A DNA stretch of 64,000 bases from Flavobacterium sp. FEMGT703F (GTDB lineage Bacteria > Bacteroidota > Bacteroidia > Flavobacteriales > Flavobacteriaceae). This document shows positions 1 to 7,877 of the stretch, piece by piece; position 1 is the first letter of the stretch; each line of letters begins with the position of its first letter. The notes under the pieces were generated by a model. The model made no database searches, was not told where the DNA came from, and worked only from the letters and a program-made list of their open reading frames with translations. Where the stretch lies: assembly GCA_002786385.1 (NCBI GenBank), contig PGCN01000007.1:310001-374000 (forward strand), read 5' to 3'. The position numbers and the translations under genes were made by a program.

Positions 1-1
1 C

Positions 2-964
2 CGAGCGAATTCGGTGCCTATGTTGTGGAAATACGACGACTTGCGCAGTTTAGTTTTAAAATCTTCCGAACTCGTAACGCCGGAACAAGCCGGAAGACGC
101 GTAGTGTATTTGGTCAACGATAAAAGGAAAGACGTTTCTGCCGCTGTAGGTTGGTTGTACACTGGAATTCAGGTTACCCGTCCGGGTGAAAGTACTTCGG
201 CACATCGCCACCGTGCCTCTGCCCTACGCTTTATCATGGAAGGTGCTAAAGGCTATACCGTAGTAGATGGGAATAAAATCATGCTGGAAGTCAACGATTT
301 TGTCATCACACCCAATTCGGCTTGGCATGAACACGGTGTTGAAGCGGATGGCCAAACCTGCATTTGGCAAGACGGTTTGGATATTCCGTTAGTGAATGCT
401 TTAGAAGCCAATGATTATGCCGTGTATGATGGGAAACAACCTTTAATCTCCGCCGTTAATCATTCTCCTTTGACATTTGGTGGTGCGGGTTTAATTCCGG
501 CCGATCAAACTTGGGACAAACCCTATTCGCCTTTGTTCAAATATTCTTGGAGTAAAGTATATCCGACACTGTTAGAAGTCGCCAAAGTCAACGAAATCAA
601 TCCGTTTGACGGATTCTTAATGCAATACTCCAATCCGTTAACCGGTGGTCATGTGATGCAAACCATGGGTGCAGCAATGCAGTTGTTACCTGCCGGATTC
701 AAAGGAAAAGCCCACAAACATACCGGTTCTTTTGTGTACCAATGTGCCAAAGGAAGCGGTTATACCATCATCAACGGACAACGCTTTGATTGGAAGGAAC
801 GCGATATTTTCTGTGTACCGAGTTGGGCTTGGCACGAACACCACAACGCTTCTGACTCAGAAGACGCGTGTTTGTTTAACTTCAACGACTTGCCGGTAAT
901 TGAAGGCTTAGGCTTATTCCAAGGCAAAGAATACACCGAAAACAACGGGCATCAGAAAGTGTAA
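2..964 (+). CDS. Gentisate 1,2-dioxygenase, 5' end cut by window edge
   Basis: Ring-cleaving Fe(II) dioxygenase that opens gentisate to maleylpyruvate. The protein shows two cupin halves. The N-terminal half has AHRHRASALRFIMEG and NSAWHEHG, which supply the HxH and distal His metal ligands of the family. The C-terminal half has KAHKHTGSFVYQ and WAWHEHHN. The frame is open to the first base, and the GTG at position 14 is only an internal codon, so about 20-30 N-terminal residues of this normally ~345-residue enzyme lie outside the window. It is followed by an FAH hydrolase and a maleate isomerase-like gene, as expected for a gentisate operon. Salicylate or 1-hydroxy-2-naphthoate ring-cleaving relatives are the main alternatives. 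Confidence 0.85.
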   Translation, partial: RANSVPMLWKYDDLRSLVLKSSELVTPEQAGRRVVYLVNDKRKDVSAAVGWLYTGIQVTRPGESTSAHRHRASALRFIMEGAKGYTVVDGNKIMLEVNDFVITPNSAWHEHGVEADGQTCIWQDGLDIPLVNALEANDYAVYDGKQPLISAVNHSPLTFGGAGLIPADQTWDKPYSPLFKYSWSKVYPTLLEVAKVNEINPFDGFLMQYSNPLTGGHVMQTMGAAMQLLPAGFKGKAHKHTGSFVYQCAKGSGYTIINGQRFDWKERDIFCVPSWAWHEHHNASDSEDACLFNFNDLPVIEGLGLFQGKEYTENNGHQKV

Positions 965-1020
965 TGATAATGTCAAAGGCAAAAATAAATACTAACTTAG
1001 AACATACAACAAACTAAAAT

Positions 1021-1056
1021 CTCAGAACCTTAGCGCCTCAGCGCCTTAGTACCTTA
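1021..1056 (+). repeat. Short low-complexity intergenic array (CTTAGCGCC-like)
   Basis: Imperfect tandem copies of a ~9-bp CCTTAGCGC/CCTCAGCGC/CCTTAGTAC unit lie just upstream of the FAH gene start. It is one of several unrelated short arrays in the intergenic DNA of the first 14 kb. No function can be read from it. Confidence 0.6.
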
Positions 1057-1060
1057 AAAA

Positions 1061-1975
1061 ATGAAACTACTCACTTACCAAACTGCCGACACCGAACCTC
1101 GTTTAGGATTCCTTCACAACAACCAAGTCATCGATATGGAAGACTTTGGCGAGATTTCAAATTTCCCGTTGCCTTCTGACATGTTAGACTTGATTGACAT
1201 GGGGATTGAAATTATAGATGAATTGAACGAAATGGTAGCGGAAACGCCGGAAAATTACTTTAAAGAAATCGCTTATAGCTTAGAAGAAGTGACACTATTG
1301 GCTCCGATTCAGAAACCGAGAAAGAATATTATCGGTATCGGATTAAACTATACCGAACACGTGGCGGAAAGTGCCCGAACTCTAGACACTACCGGAAAAT
1401 TACCGCAAAAACCAATTATTTTTTCCAAACCGCCTACAACGGTTACAGGAACTAATACCGAGATCATTAAGAACACCAAACTGACTTCGCAATTGGATTG
1501 GGAAGTGGAATTGGCGGTCGTAATTGGTAAACACGGTAAGTATGTGCCGAAAGCAGATGCCTTGGATTATGTATTTGGTTATACGGTTATCAACGATATT
1601 TCCGCGCGGGATTGTCGTAGAGAAGGCCAATGGATTGTTTCCAAAGGACAAGACACTTTTGCGCCGATGGGACCAATTTTAGTGACCAAAGATGAAATTG
1701 AAAACCCGCACAACCTAAACTTGTCTTTAAAAGTAAACGGTATCGAAAAACAAAATTCCAATACAAAATTCATGCTGTTCAACATCAACGATTTGATTGA
1801 AGATTTGAGTATCGTATTTACTTTAGAACCGGGAGACATTATTGCAACAGGAACTCCTGCCGGTGTTGGTGCAGGACGCGATCCGCAAGAGTGGTTGCAC
1901 CACGGTGATGTGGTAGAAGCTTCGGTGGAAGGCATAGGAACCATAAGTAATATTGTACGAGAAGTTAGCCTTTAA
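1061..1975 (+). CDS. Fumarylacetoacetate hydrolase family protein (maleyl/fumarylpyruvate hydrolase)
   Basis: Probable C-C hydrolase that splits the gentisate ring-cleavage product into pyruvate and a C4 dicarboxylate. The 304-residue protein has the family landmarks IGIGLNYTEHVAE, DWEVELAVVIG (two acidic metal ligands), DISARDCRREGQW and a C-terminal TGTPAGVGAG loop. It follows the gentisate dioxygenase by about 100 bp and a short repeat. Because a maleate isomerase-like gene lies downstream and no maleylpyruvate isomerase is visible, the substrate may be maleylpyruvate itself, giving maleate. That substrate choice is inference from context. Confidence 0.85.
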   Translation: MKLLTYQTADTEPRLGFLHNNQVIDMEDFGEISNFPLPSDMLDLIDMGIEIIDELNEMVAETPENYFKEIAYSLEEVTLLAPIQKPRKNIIGIGLNYTEHVAESARTLDTTGKLPQKPIIFSKPPTTVTGTNTEIIKNTKLTSQLDWEVELAVVIGKHGKYVPKADALDYVFGYTVINDISARDCRREGQWIVSKGQDTFAPMGPILVTKDEIENPHNLNLSLKVNGIEKQNSNTKFMLFNINDLIEDLSIVFTLEPGDIIATGTPAGVGAGRDPQEWLHHGDVVEASVEGIGTISNIVREVSL

Positions 1976-1979
1976 TAAA

Positions 1980-2606
1980 ATGGATCAAACGAAAATAGCG
2001 GTAGAAGTGTTCAATAAACTGGCCCATATTTATCAGGAACGGTTTATGGATGTTTCTATCTATTACGATTCATTTGACACCTTTTGCCAACACATTCCGA
2101 AAGCAAATGCCTCCTTATTGGAATTGGCTTGCGGACCGGGAAATATTACCCAATACCTGTTAACAAAACGCCCAGATTTAAACATACTCGGAACTGACTT
2201 AGCGCCCAATATGATTGAACTGGCTACAATTAACAACCCAAAGGCTGAGTTTAAATTATTTGATTTAAGGGAAATAAAACAACTTAACCAAAAGTTTGAT
2301 GCCGTAGTATGCGGATTTGGATTGCCTTATCTTTCCAAAAAAGAAGCTATCGAATTTATAGTGAATGCCGATTATTGTATACAAGATGGAGGTATTCTTT
2401 ATCTTAGTACCATGGAAGACGACAACGAAAATTCCGGATTTCAAAAAGGAAGTACAGGTGATAAAGTTTTTATCAACTACCATCAAGCCGATTATCTGAT
2501 TGAAACTCTGGAAAATTCCGGTTTCACCATCATTCATTTGGAGCGAAAAAAATACAGACACAACGAACAAGACACAACAGATTTAATAGTAATTGCAAAA
2601 AAATGA
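1980..2606 (+). CDS. Class I SAM-dependent methyltransferase
   Basis: A 208-residue Rossmann-fold methyltransferase with motif I LLELACGPGNITQYL, an acidic residue after strand beta2 (LGTDLAPNM) and a motif near FDAVVCGFGLPYL. The ATG at 1980 is preferred over an upstream in-frame codon at 1953, because that one would overlap the preceding gene and 1980 begins 4 bp after its stop. Its stop overlaps the next start (ATGA), so the two are translationally coupled. The substrate is unknown, and its role in a gentisate operon is not obvious. Confidence 0.75.
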   Translation: MDQTKIAVEVFNKLAHIYQERFMDVSIYYDSFDTFCQHIPKANASLLELACGPGNITQYLLTKRPDLNILGTDLAPNMIELATINNPKAEFKLFDLREIKQLNQKFDAVVCGFGLPYLSKKEAIEFIVNADYCIQDGGILYLSTMEDDNENSGFQKGSTGDKVFINYHQADYLIETLENSGFTIIHLERKKYRHNEQDTTDLIVIAKK

Positions 2607-3349
2607 AATTTAGAATAGGACAAATAGTTCCCTCGTCGAATGTGACGATGGAAACCGAAATACCGGCCATTTTTAGGGCCAGAGAAAGCATACTACCGGA
2701 ACGATTTACGTTTCACAGCAGTCGTATGCGAATGAAGAAAGTAACCAAAGAAGAACTCGAAGCTATGGATGCGATGAGTTTGAAATGTGCCCAAGAATTG
2801 TCGGATGCTCATGTTGATGTAATGGGTTATGCCTGTTTGGTAGCCATTATGAGCATGGGACGCGGTTATCATTGTGTTTCGGAAGTGAACTTGCATCAGG
2901 AGACAGTAGCCAATAACTTCCCAACACCCATTGTAACTTCGGCCGGAGCTTTAATTAATGGTCTGAAAGTATTAGGCGCTAAACAAATTTCAATCATTAC
3001 GCCTTATATGCGCCCGCTGACCGACAAAGTGGTCGATTACATAGAACACCAAGGCATCAAAGTAAAAGAAAGTATAGCTTTGGAAATTCCGGATAATTTG
3101 GAAGTGGCCGCGCAAAACCCACTCAACTTATTGGAAATTTACAAACAACTCGACTTAACGGACGTGGATGTATTGGTAGCTTCAGCTTGTGTACAAATGC
3201 CTTCTTTGGAAGCCATCGATTTGATTCAGGCAGAATGCGGCATACCGGTAACTTCGGCAGCGGTTTGTACTACTTATGAGATGATGAAGAAGCTTGGTAT
3301 TGAAGCCAAATCAACCATAGGCGGCGAATTGCTTAACGGGAAGTATTAA
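2603..3349 (+). CDS. Maleate cis-trans isomerase / Asp-Glu racemase family enzyme
   Basis: A 248-residue protein resembling maleate isomerase, which converts maleate to fumarate by a cysteine-based mechanism. Two cysteines sit in the right contexts: VMGYACLVAI in the N-terminal half and VASACVQMPSLEA in the C-terminal half. These are the pair expected at the active site of this two-domain racemase fold. An opening IVPSSNVTMETEIP segment also matches the family. It overlaps the methyltransferase stop by 4 bp and is followed by a TAATG junction. In this operon it would feed the gentisate product into fumarate. An aryl-malonate decarboxylase or another racemase-fold activity is possible but less likely. 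Confidence 0.75.
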   Translation: MKFRIGQIVPSSNVTMETEIPAIFRARESILPERFTFHSSRMRMKKVTKEELEAMDAMSLKCAQELSDAHVDVMGYACLVAIMSMGRGYHCVSEVNLHQETVANNFPTPIVTSAGALINGLKVLGAKQISIITPYMRPLTDKVVDYIEHQGIKVKESIALEIPDNLEVAAQNPLNLLEIYKQLDLTDVDVLVASACVQMPSLEAIDLIQAECGIPVTSAAVCTTYEMMKKLGIEAKSTIGGELLNGKY

Positions 3350-3579
3350 TGAATTGGCTTTTTATCATAGTAACCCTATTACCGTTCCTTGGCTATAGTA
3401 TTGATGGTTATAATGAAAAAAATATTCCTAAGGCCATTTATACCGTTGGATTATTTTTCGTTTTGGCTACAGTTGCAGTGTCTTGTACTATGCTTTTCAG
3501 ATTGTATTTTGTTTTTATCGTTCCATTTCTATTAATAGGGTTAGTCCTAACCAGTAAAAGCTTAGTCAAAAAAAAGTAA
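3349..3579 (+). CDS. Small membrane protein, unknown
   Basis: A 76-residue hydrophobic protein with two predicted membrane segments (residues ~2-20 and ~28-68, the second long enough for two passes) and a KSLVKKK basic end. Its ATG overlaps the isomerase stop by one base (TAATG), so it is the last gene of the operon. No family is recognised. Confidence 0.55.
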   Translation: MNWLFIIVTLLPFLGYSIDGYNEKNIPKAIYTVGLFFVLATVAVSCTMLFRLYFVFIVPFLLIGLVLTSKSLVKKK

Positions 3580-3638
3580 ACTACAACTGTACAGAATTTT
3601 GTACCTTACAGTCATTAAAAATCACAACAATTTTAGGT

Positions 3639-4049
3639 ATGAAAAGAAAAGCAACTGCCGTTTGGAACGGCTCAGGAAAAGACGGTAAAGGCCATTTGAC
3701 TACGCAAAGCACCGTTTTAAATCAGACACAGTATTCCTTTGGTTCTCGTTTTGAAGAAGGCATCGGAACCAATCCCGAAGAGTTAGTCGGTGCCGCACAT
3801 GCCGGCTGTTTCTCCATGAAACTAGCTTTCAATTTACAAGCGGCCGGATTTACTGCTACGGAGTTGAAAACCGATGCGGAGATTGTTTTTGAAGACGGTT
3901 CTATAGTCGCTTCAAATTTAACCCTTACTGCTAAAGTAGAAGGAATTGACAACGCTAAATTTGACGAATTGGTCAAAGATGCAGAAGCCAATTGTCCGAT
4001 TTCGAAATTACTCAACACTAAGATTAGTGTCAGCTATACACTGAATTAA
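3639..4049 (+). CDS. osmC: OsmC family peroxiredoxin
   Basis: Thiol-dependent hydroperoxide reductase of the OsmC branch. The 136-residue protein carries the first reactive cysteine in GAAHAGCFSMKLAFNL and the second in AEANCPISKLLN, the usual spacing for OsmC. It has its own short upstream region and ends at a strong hairpin terminator shared with the convergent transporter gene. OsmC rather than Ohr is favoured by the NCPISKLL context, with moderate certainty. Confidence 0.85.
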   Translation: MKRKATAVWNGSGKDGKGHLTTQSTVLNQTQYSFGSRFEEGIGTNPEELVGAAHAGCFSMKLAFNLQAAGFTATELKTDAEIVFEDGSIVASNLTLTAKVEGIDNAKFDELVKDAEANCPISKLLNTKISVSYTLN

Positions 4050-4058
4050 AAAAGCAAG

Positions 4059-4084
4059 AAGGAGGTTCACAACCTCCTTTTTTT
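4059..4084. terminator. Bidirectional rho-independent terminator
   Basis: AAGGAGGTT / AACCTCCTT stem with a CAC loop. It is followed by a T-run on the plus strand and preceded by A-rich sequence. It separates the convergent osmC and MbfA-like genes, overlapping the stop of the latter. Confidence 0.85.
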
Positions 4085-5183
4085 ATCCTGCTACCGAAAC
4101 GCCTATCAATTTCCCGATGCCAAAAGTAATGGCTGCGGCTGCCAACCCAAAGACTACCTGTCTCATTCCTGAAAACCAAACACTTTTGCCGGTAAACAAT
4201 GTAATGGCTGCGCCAATTAAAAACAAACCGGCCGCACTGAAAACCGTACTGATGATTACGGCTTGCATACCACCCCAAAAGAAAAACGGAAATACCGGTA
4301 TAATAGCTCCAATGGCAAATAGAAAAAATGACGTCAGCGCTGCTTCCATAGCCGAGCCTTTCAAATCCTCTGGGTTAATGCCTAATTCTTCTTTAATCAA
4401 CAGCTCGTGAGCCTGACTTTTATTTTGCATCAACTCGGCCGCCATCGCTTTAGCTTGCACCTCCGGGATACCTTTAGCCATATAAATCAAAGCCAATTCT
4501 TGTTGTTCTCCTTCGGGATTGGTTTCTAACTCTTCCATTTCCAATTGCATCTGATTTTCGTATAATTCTTGAGAACTTTTTACCGAAATCCATTCGCCTA
4601 AAGCCATGGATAGCGCTCCGGCTAACAACCCGGCCATTCCGGCCAATAGCACTTCATCCTGACCACCGGTGGCGCCGGCTATCCCCATCACCAAACTGAA
4701 ATTAGAAACCAAACCATCGTTACCACCTAAAACAGCAGCTCTTAGAGCATTGCCGCCAACTGAGCGATGGCGCTTTTCAAATCGGGCTAAATTGGCTCCC
4801 GATACATTGGAGCTACTGTTGAGGATATTTTTCAATATGGCAACATGCGCGGTATCTGATATTGACTCTTGGGTTTGGCTTTGCTTTCGGGCTTTAAGTA
4901 TGGAAGAGGAAACGCTTTTTTCTGTATCCAATAAAACGCCTAAAATATAATCGTAACCAAAACATTTGCCAATCCAATGCAGTGTCTTCGCTCTTCCGGA
5001 AGGCGTTGGTAAATGACTTTCATCCAAATTGTTTTTGGCTAAAAAAGCCAAGGCGTGACTGTGTTCTATAGCACTCATCTGCTTGAAAACGGCAGCTACA
5101 TTGGAATCTTTTTCGTTTTCAGCTAAAATTTGATAGAGATAGCAAACATCTACTTCGGTTTGGATACTTTTAAGACTGACCAT
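4083..5183 (-). CDS. Rubrerythrin-VIT1 fusion, MbfA-like Fe/Mn exporter
   Basis: A 366-residue protein with an N-terminal ferritin-like helical domain (residues ~1-140, acidic/His positions in QTEVDVCYLYQ and MSAIEHSHA). It is fused to a VIT1/CCC1 membrane domain (AVLGGNDGLVSNFSLVMGIAG, then an MALGEWISVKSS segment and further membrane helices). Such fusions move iron or manganese across the inner membrane, with the ferritin domain sensing or oxidising the metal. The gene stands alone, convergent with osmC. The direction of transport cannot be read from sequence; export under iron excess is the known role of MbfA. Confidence 0.85.
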   Translation of the reverse strand: MVSLKSIQTEVDVCYLYQILAENEKDSNVAAVFKQMSAIEHSHALAFLAKNNLDESHLPTPSGRAKTLHWIGKCFGYDYILGVLLDTEKSVSSSILKARKQSQTQESISDTAHVAILKNILNSSSNVSGANLARFEKRHRSVGGNALRAAVLGGNDGLVSNFSLVMGIAGATGGQDEVLLAGMAGLLAGALSMALGEWISVKSSQELYENQMQLEMEELETNPEGEQQELALIYMAKGIPEVQAKAMAAELMQNKSQAHELLIKEELGINPEDLKGSAMEAALTSFFLFAIGAIIPVFPFFFWGGMQAVIISTVFSAAGLFLIGAAITLFTGKSVWFSGMRQVVFGLAAAAITFGIGKLIGVSVAG

Positions 5184-5291
5184 GGTTGATACAAATTAAT
5201 GATTAAAGTTACAAAGAAAGTCAGTGCCGAAATCATTAAAGGCTCACAAACCTTAAACAAATAAATTCGGGTAAGAAAATCACACTAAAAA

Positions 5292-5321
5292 TCGGCAGTG
5301 AGGATTTGTTTGGTATATTTG
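5292..5321 (+). promoter_or_regulatory. Predicted Bacteroidota-type promoter for the trypsin-like gene
   Basis: A perfect -7 element TATATTTG at 5314-5321 lies 19 bp after TCG (one mismatch to the -33 TTG). The predicted start of transcription is just upstream of the ATG at 5345. This supports that ATG over the in-frame TTG at 5306, which would fall inside the promoter. Confidence 0.6.
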
Positions 5322-5344
5322 GTTTTTATGAATTGATATTAAGT

Positions 5345-6373
5345 ATGAAGCAAGATAAACTCACCAAACAACTCGAACTGACGCACGAACAAACTTCGCC
5401 TTTGTTTCGAATTATGTTTACCCAAAATATAGAGGCACCGAACCTACGTCATTTTGAAAATAATATTTGTGCTTTCCATGTGGGAAAAGGGTATTTCTTG
5501 ACTGTAGCACACAATTTAAAAACCGAAGCCAAAATATTCAAATCAATCGACACGGGAATTTTTGAACGTGATATACTGCCGTTTTTAAACCAACCGCAAC
5601 GGCAATTATTTGACAACTGTTTTCAACTTAATTCCACTAACCAACGTTATTATTGGAAGAGTAACAATCCGAACGATTTTAATGCGATGATAGATACATT
5701 AAGACAAATCAATTTCGATACGCGTTGGGTGACTTTTTTAGAGAAGAAAATCTGCCAAACCCATTTGATAGTTCAATTCAAAGCGCCGTTGTTTTATCAA
5801 AACGCCAACTTGACCAATCATTTCAATTCCGATACAAATTTTGCCGAACCGGCCATTAACCGACATACATTTTTGATAGAAGTAGCGCTGGTTGAAGCCT
5901 TCTATGCTGATGACATCGCTTTGTATAAAATGGTAAACACACCTCAAGAAATTATTGATGCTATGCCGGCAGTAAAAGTCAATTTTGATATTTTACCCGA
6001 TAGCCAAGACCATTTTTACGGCTTGCAAAGTTCGCCCACCAGTGAAGTGGGTAAACTATTGAACAAAGCCCAAATTGAAGGTTTTACCGAGCACTTTTCC
6101 ATTTTCCCGGAACGCATTGGTGGTAATTATGTCTTGGAAGGATTGCGCTATTTAATCAAAGGATACTTTCGCTTTGGTTCATCGGGCGCACCTTATTTAG
6201 TGTATAATTCTGAGCTCAATGAATTTGAAGTCAACGCCATTCAAAGCGAAGCCTGCCCTATTCAATTGTCCATCAGCAATAAACGAGACGGCAATTTTCA
6301 GTATGTGAATGCCATCGCCACACCGTTGCGAAACATTCAAGAAAAACTAGAAGCTTATTTAAATCAACGTTGA
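5345..6373 (+). CDS. Trypsin-like serine peptidase domain protein, cytoplasmic
   Basis: A 342-residue protein without a signal peptide. Three motifs in the order expected for a chymotrypsin-fold protease are visible: a His in GYFLTVAHNLKT, an Asp in YADDIALYKMV and a Ser in FGSSGAPYLVYN. The large spacing between them means the fold is extended relative to simple trypsins. It is convergent with the M28 peptidase gene, with stop codons abutting. Its substrate is unknown. The triad is read by eye, so a structural homologue search would be the decisive test. Confidence 0.65.
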   Translation: MKQDKLTKQLELTHEQTSPLFRIMFTQNIEAPNLRHFENNICAFHVGKGYFLTVAHNLKTEAKIFKSIDTGIFERDILPFLNQPQRQLFDNCFQLNSTNQRYYWKSNNPNDFNAMIDTLRQINFDTRWVTFLEKKICQTHLIVQFKAPLFYQNANLTNHFNSDTNFAEPAINRHTFLIEVALVEAFYADDIALYKMVNTPQEIIDAMPAVKVNFDILPDSQDHFYGLQSSPTSEVGKLLNKAQIEGFTEHFSIFPERIGGNYVLEGLRYLIKGYFRFGSSGAPYLVYNSELNEFEVNAIQSEACPIQLSISNKRDGNFQYVNAIATPLRNIQEKLEAYLNQR

Positions 6374-7723
6374 TTACTTAGACATACTTCGCATCACGGC
6401 CGACGGAAACACTACCACACTTTCTTGACCGTTTTGATGCACACTGGTTACACCGAAATAGTAATTGTCAATCACAATTCCTTTGAGTTCAAAGTTATCG
6501 GTATTACCCACAAATCGGCTGTATTCCCATTGTGGTGAAGTGGTCAAGCGCCAATAAATTTTATAACCTATCACCGAATCATCGGCAACTTTGTCCCATT
6601 TGAGTTTGGTATTGGGTTCTACCACACCACCGATGGTGACATTCTTCGGCTCGGGTGGCGACCAACCCAAACTTGCCAATACAATAGCATTGACAGCGGT
6701 TAGTTTTTTGGCGTATTCAAAATTGACGCCTTCTATCACGTCGCCGTATTTAATACCGTTTTCTACCCGGTTGTTTTGGTGTTGGCGGTTGTAATTTTCG
6801 TGGGCTTCCATAATGCGAACACCGGCGTAACCCAAATCATTAAAAGGACGGTGATGACCACCGCGACCAAAACGGTCCAAGCGATACACCATCATCGGAT
6901 TCATTTCAGGCATATAGGTACTCACTGTTTTGTGAATGTAACGCGCCAGTTGACGGGAAACACCATCAACTTCGCCACCGTAAAATCGGCGCTGGTTGCG
7001 CTCCTTCTCGGTTTCAGTAACCGGAGTTGGTTCAGAAAAAATGCGGAAGGTTCGGTTATCAATTACACCGTCAACACCTTCGATATTGCCTATCATATCA
7101 TTGTTTAAAACACCTATAATTTCCCAGTTGTTCTTTTTGGCATATTCGGCAAAACCTTTTCCTCCGAACAAGCCTTGCTCTTCGCCTGAAAGTCCGAGAT
7201 AAACAATGCTGTTCTCAAATTGGTATTTTGACAAAACCCGCGCCGCTTCAATAGTTCCCGCCATACCCGAAGCATTGTCATTAGCACCCGGAGCATCATT
7301 AGTATAATCCATGGTATCGGAATTGCGACTGTCGATATCACCGGTCATGATGATGTAGCGATTGGGATATTTGATGCCTTTTTGAACGGCGACTACATTG
7401 ACCACATAGGCTTCTTTAGGCACGCGATTGCCGTCTTTAGGCGTAACCAAATCTTTTTGGTAAAAAACCTCCAAGCAATTGTTGCAGTTATTATCAATTT
7501 TATCAAACTCGGCTTTAATCCAACGTCGGGCAGCGCCTATGCCACGGGTTTTGGAAATAGTATCGCTAAACGTATTTCGGGTGCCGAAATTGGCTAGAGT
7601 GCGAATATCGTTCTCCAATCGTTGGGCAGAAACAGCTTCGATAACCGAATACAATCGAATATCGGTTTGAGCGTTTAAATTGGTAGTTATGAAGATTCCT
7701 AAGAGAAAAAATAACTTTTTCAT
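6374..7723 (-). CDS. Secreted M28 family metallopeptidase with C-terminal Fn3-like domain
   Basis: A 449-residue exported zinc peptidase. The ATG at 7723 begins a clean signal peptide (MKKLFFLLGIFITTNLNAQ), so the longer upstream frame is ignored. Metal and catalytic motifs are DID in IIMTGDIDSRNSD, GANDNASG, the EE pair in LSGEEQGLFGG and NNDMIGN. The first ligand position, usually His (HxD), reads Asp here. Residues ~360-449 look like a fibronectin type III repeat (KLKWDKVADDSVIGYKIYWR). The product is likely periplasmic or secreted, and no T9SS sorting tail is visible. Confidence 0.8.
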   Translation of the reverse strand: MKKLFFLLGIFITTNLNAQTDIRLYSVIEAVSAQRLENDIRTLANFGTRNTFSDTISKTRGIGAARRWIKAEFDKIDNNCNNCLEVFYQKDLVTPKDGNRVPKEAYVVNVVAVQKGIKYPNRYIIMTGDIDSRNSDTMDYTNDAPGANDNASGMAGTIEAARVLSKYQFENSIVYLGLSGEEQGLFGGKGFAEYAKKNNWEIIGVLNNDMIGNIEGVDGVIDNRTFRIFSEPTPVTETEKERNQRRFYGGEVDGVSRQLARYIHKTVSTYMPEMNPMMVYRLDRFGRGGHHRPFNDLGYAGVRIMEAHENYNRQHQNNRVENGIKYGDVIEGVNFEYAKKLTAVNAIVLASLGWSPPEPKNVTIGGVVEPNTKLKWDKVADDSVIGYKIYWRLTTSPQWEYSRFVGNTDNFELKGIVIDNYYFGVTSVHQNGQESVVVFPSAVMRSMSK

Positions 7724-7815
7724 GTTAACTGAATGTGGGTTAAAAAAAGTAAAGGTTGTGGTACAAACAATAGCGTTCAAAATCTATAAAATTATAAAAT
7801 TGTTTTGTCTCTTTA

Positions 7816-7854
7816 AAATAAAAAATCCGCCGGTAATGGCATACCAACGGATTT
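7816..7854 (-). terminator. Terminator of the methionine gamma-lyase-like gene
   Basis: Stem AAATCCG / CGGATTT with an inner GGTA / TACC helix. On the minus strand it is followed by a T-rich run. It lies 24 bp after the stop of the upstream minus-strand gene. Confidence 0.65.
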
Positions 7855-7877
7855 CTACAACTAATTTATAATTAAAA

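Noticed and set aside
4030..4278. Additional minus-strand gene overlapping the MbfA-like gene end
   Set aside because: It is an out-of-frame reading of the same DNA across a terminator.
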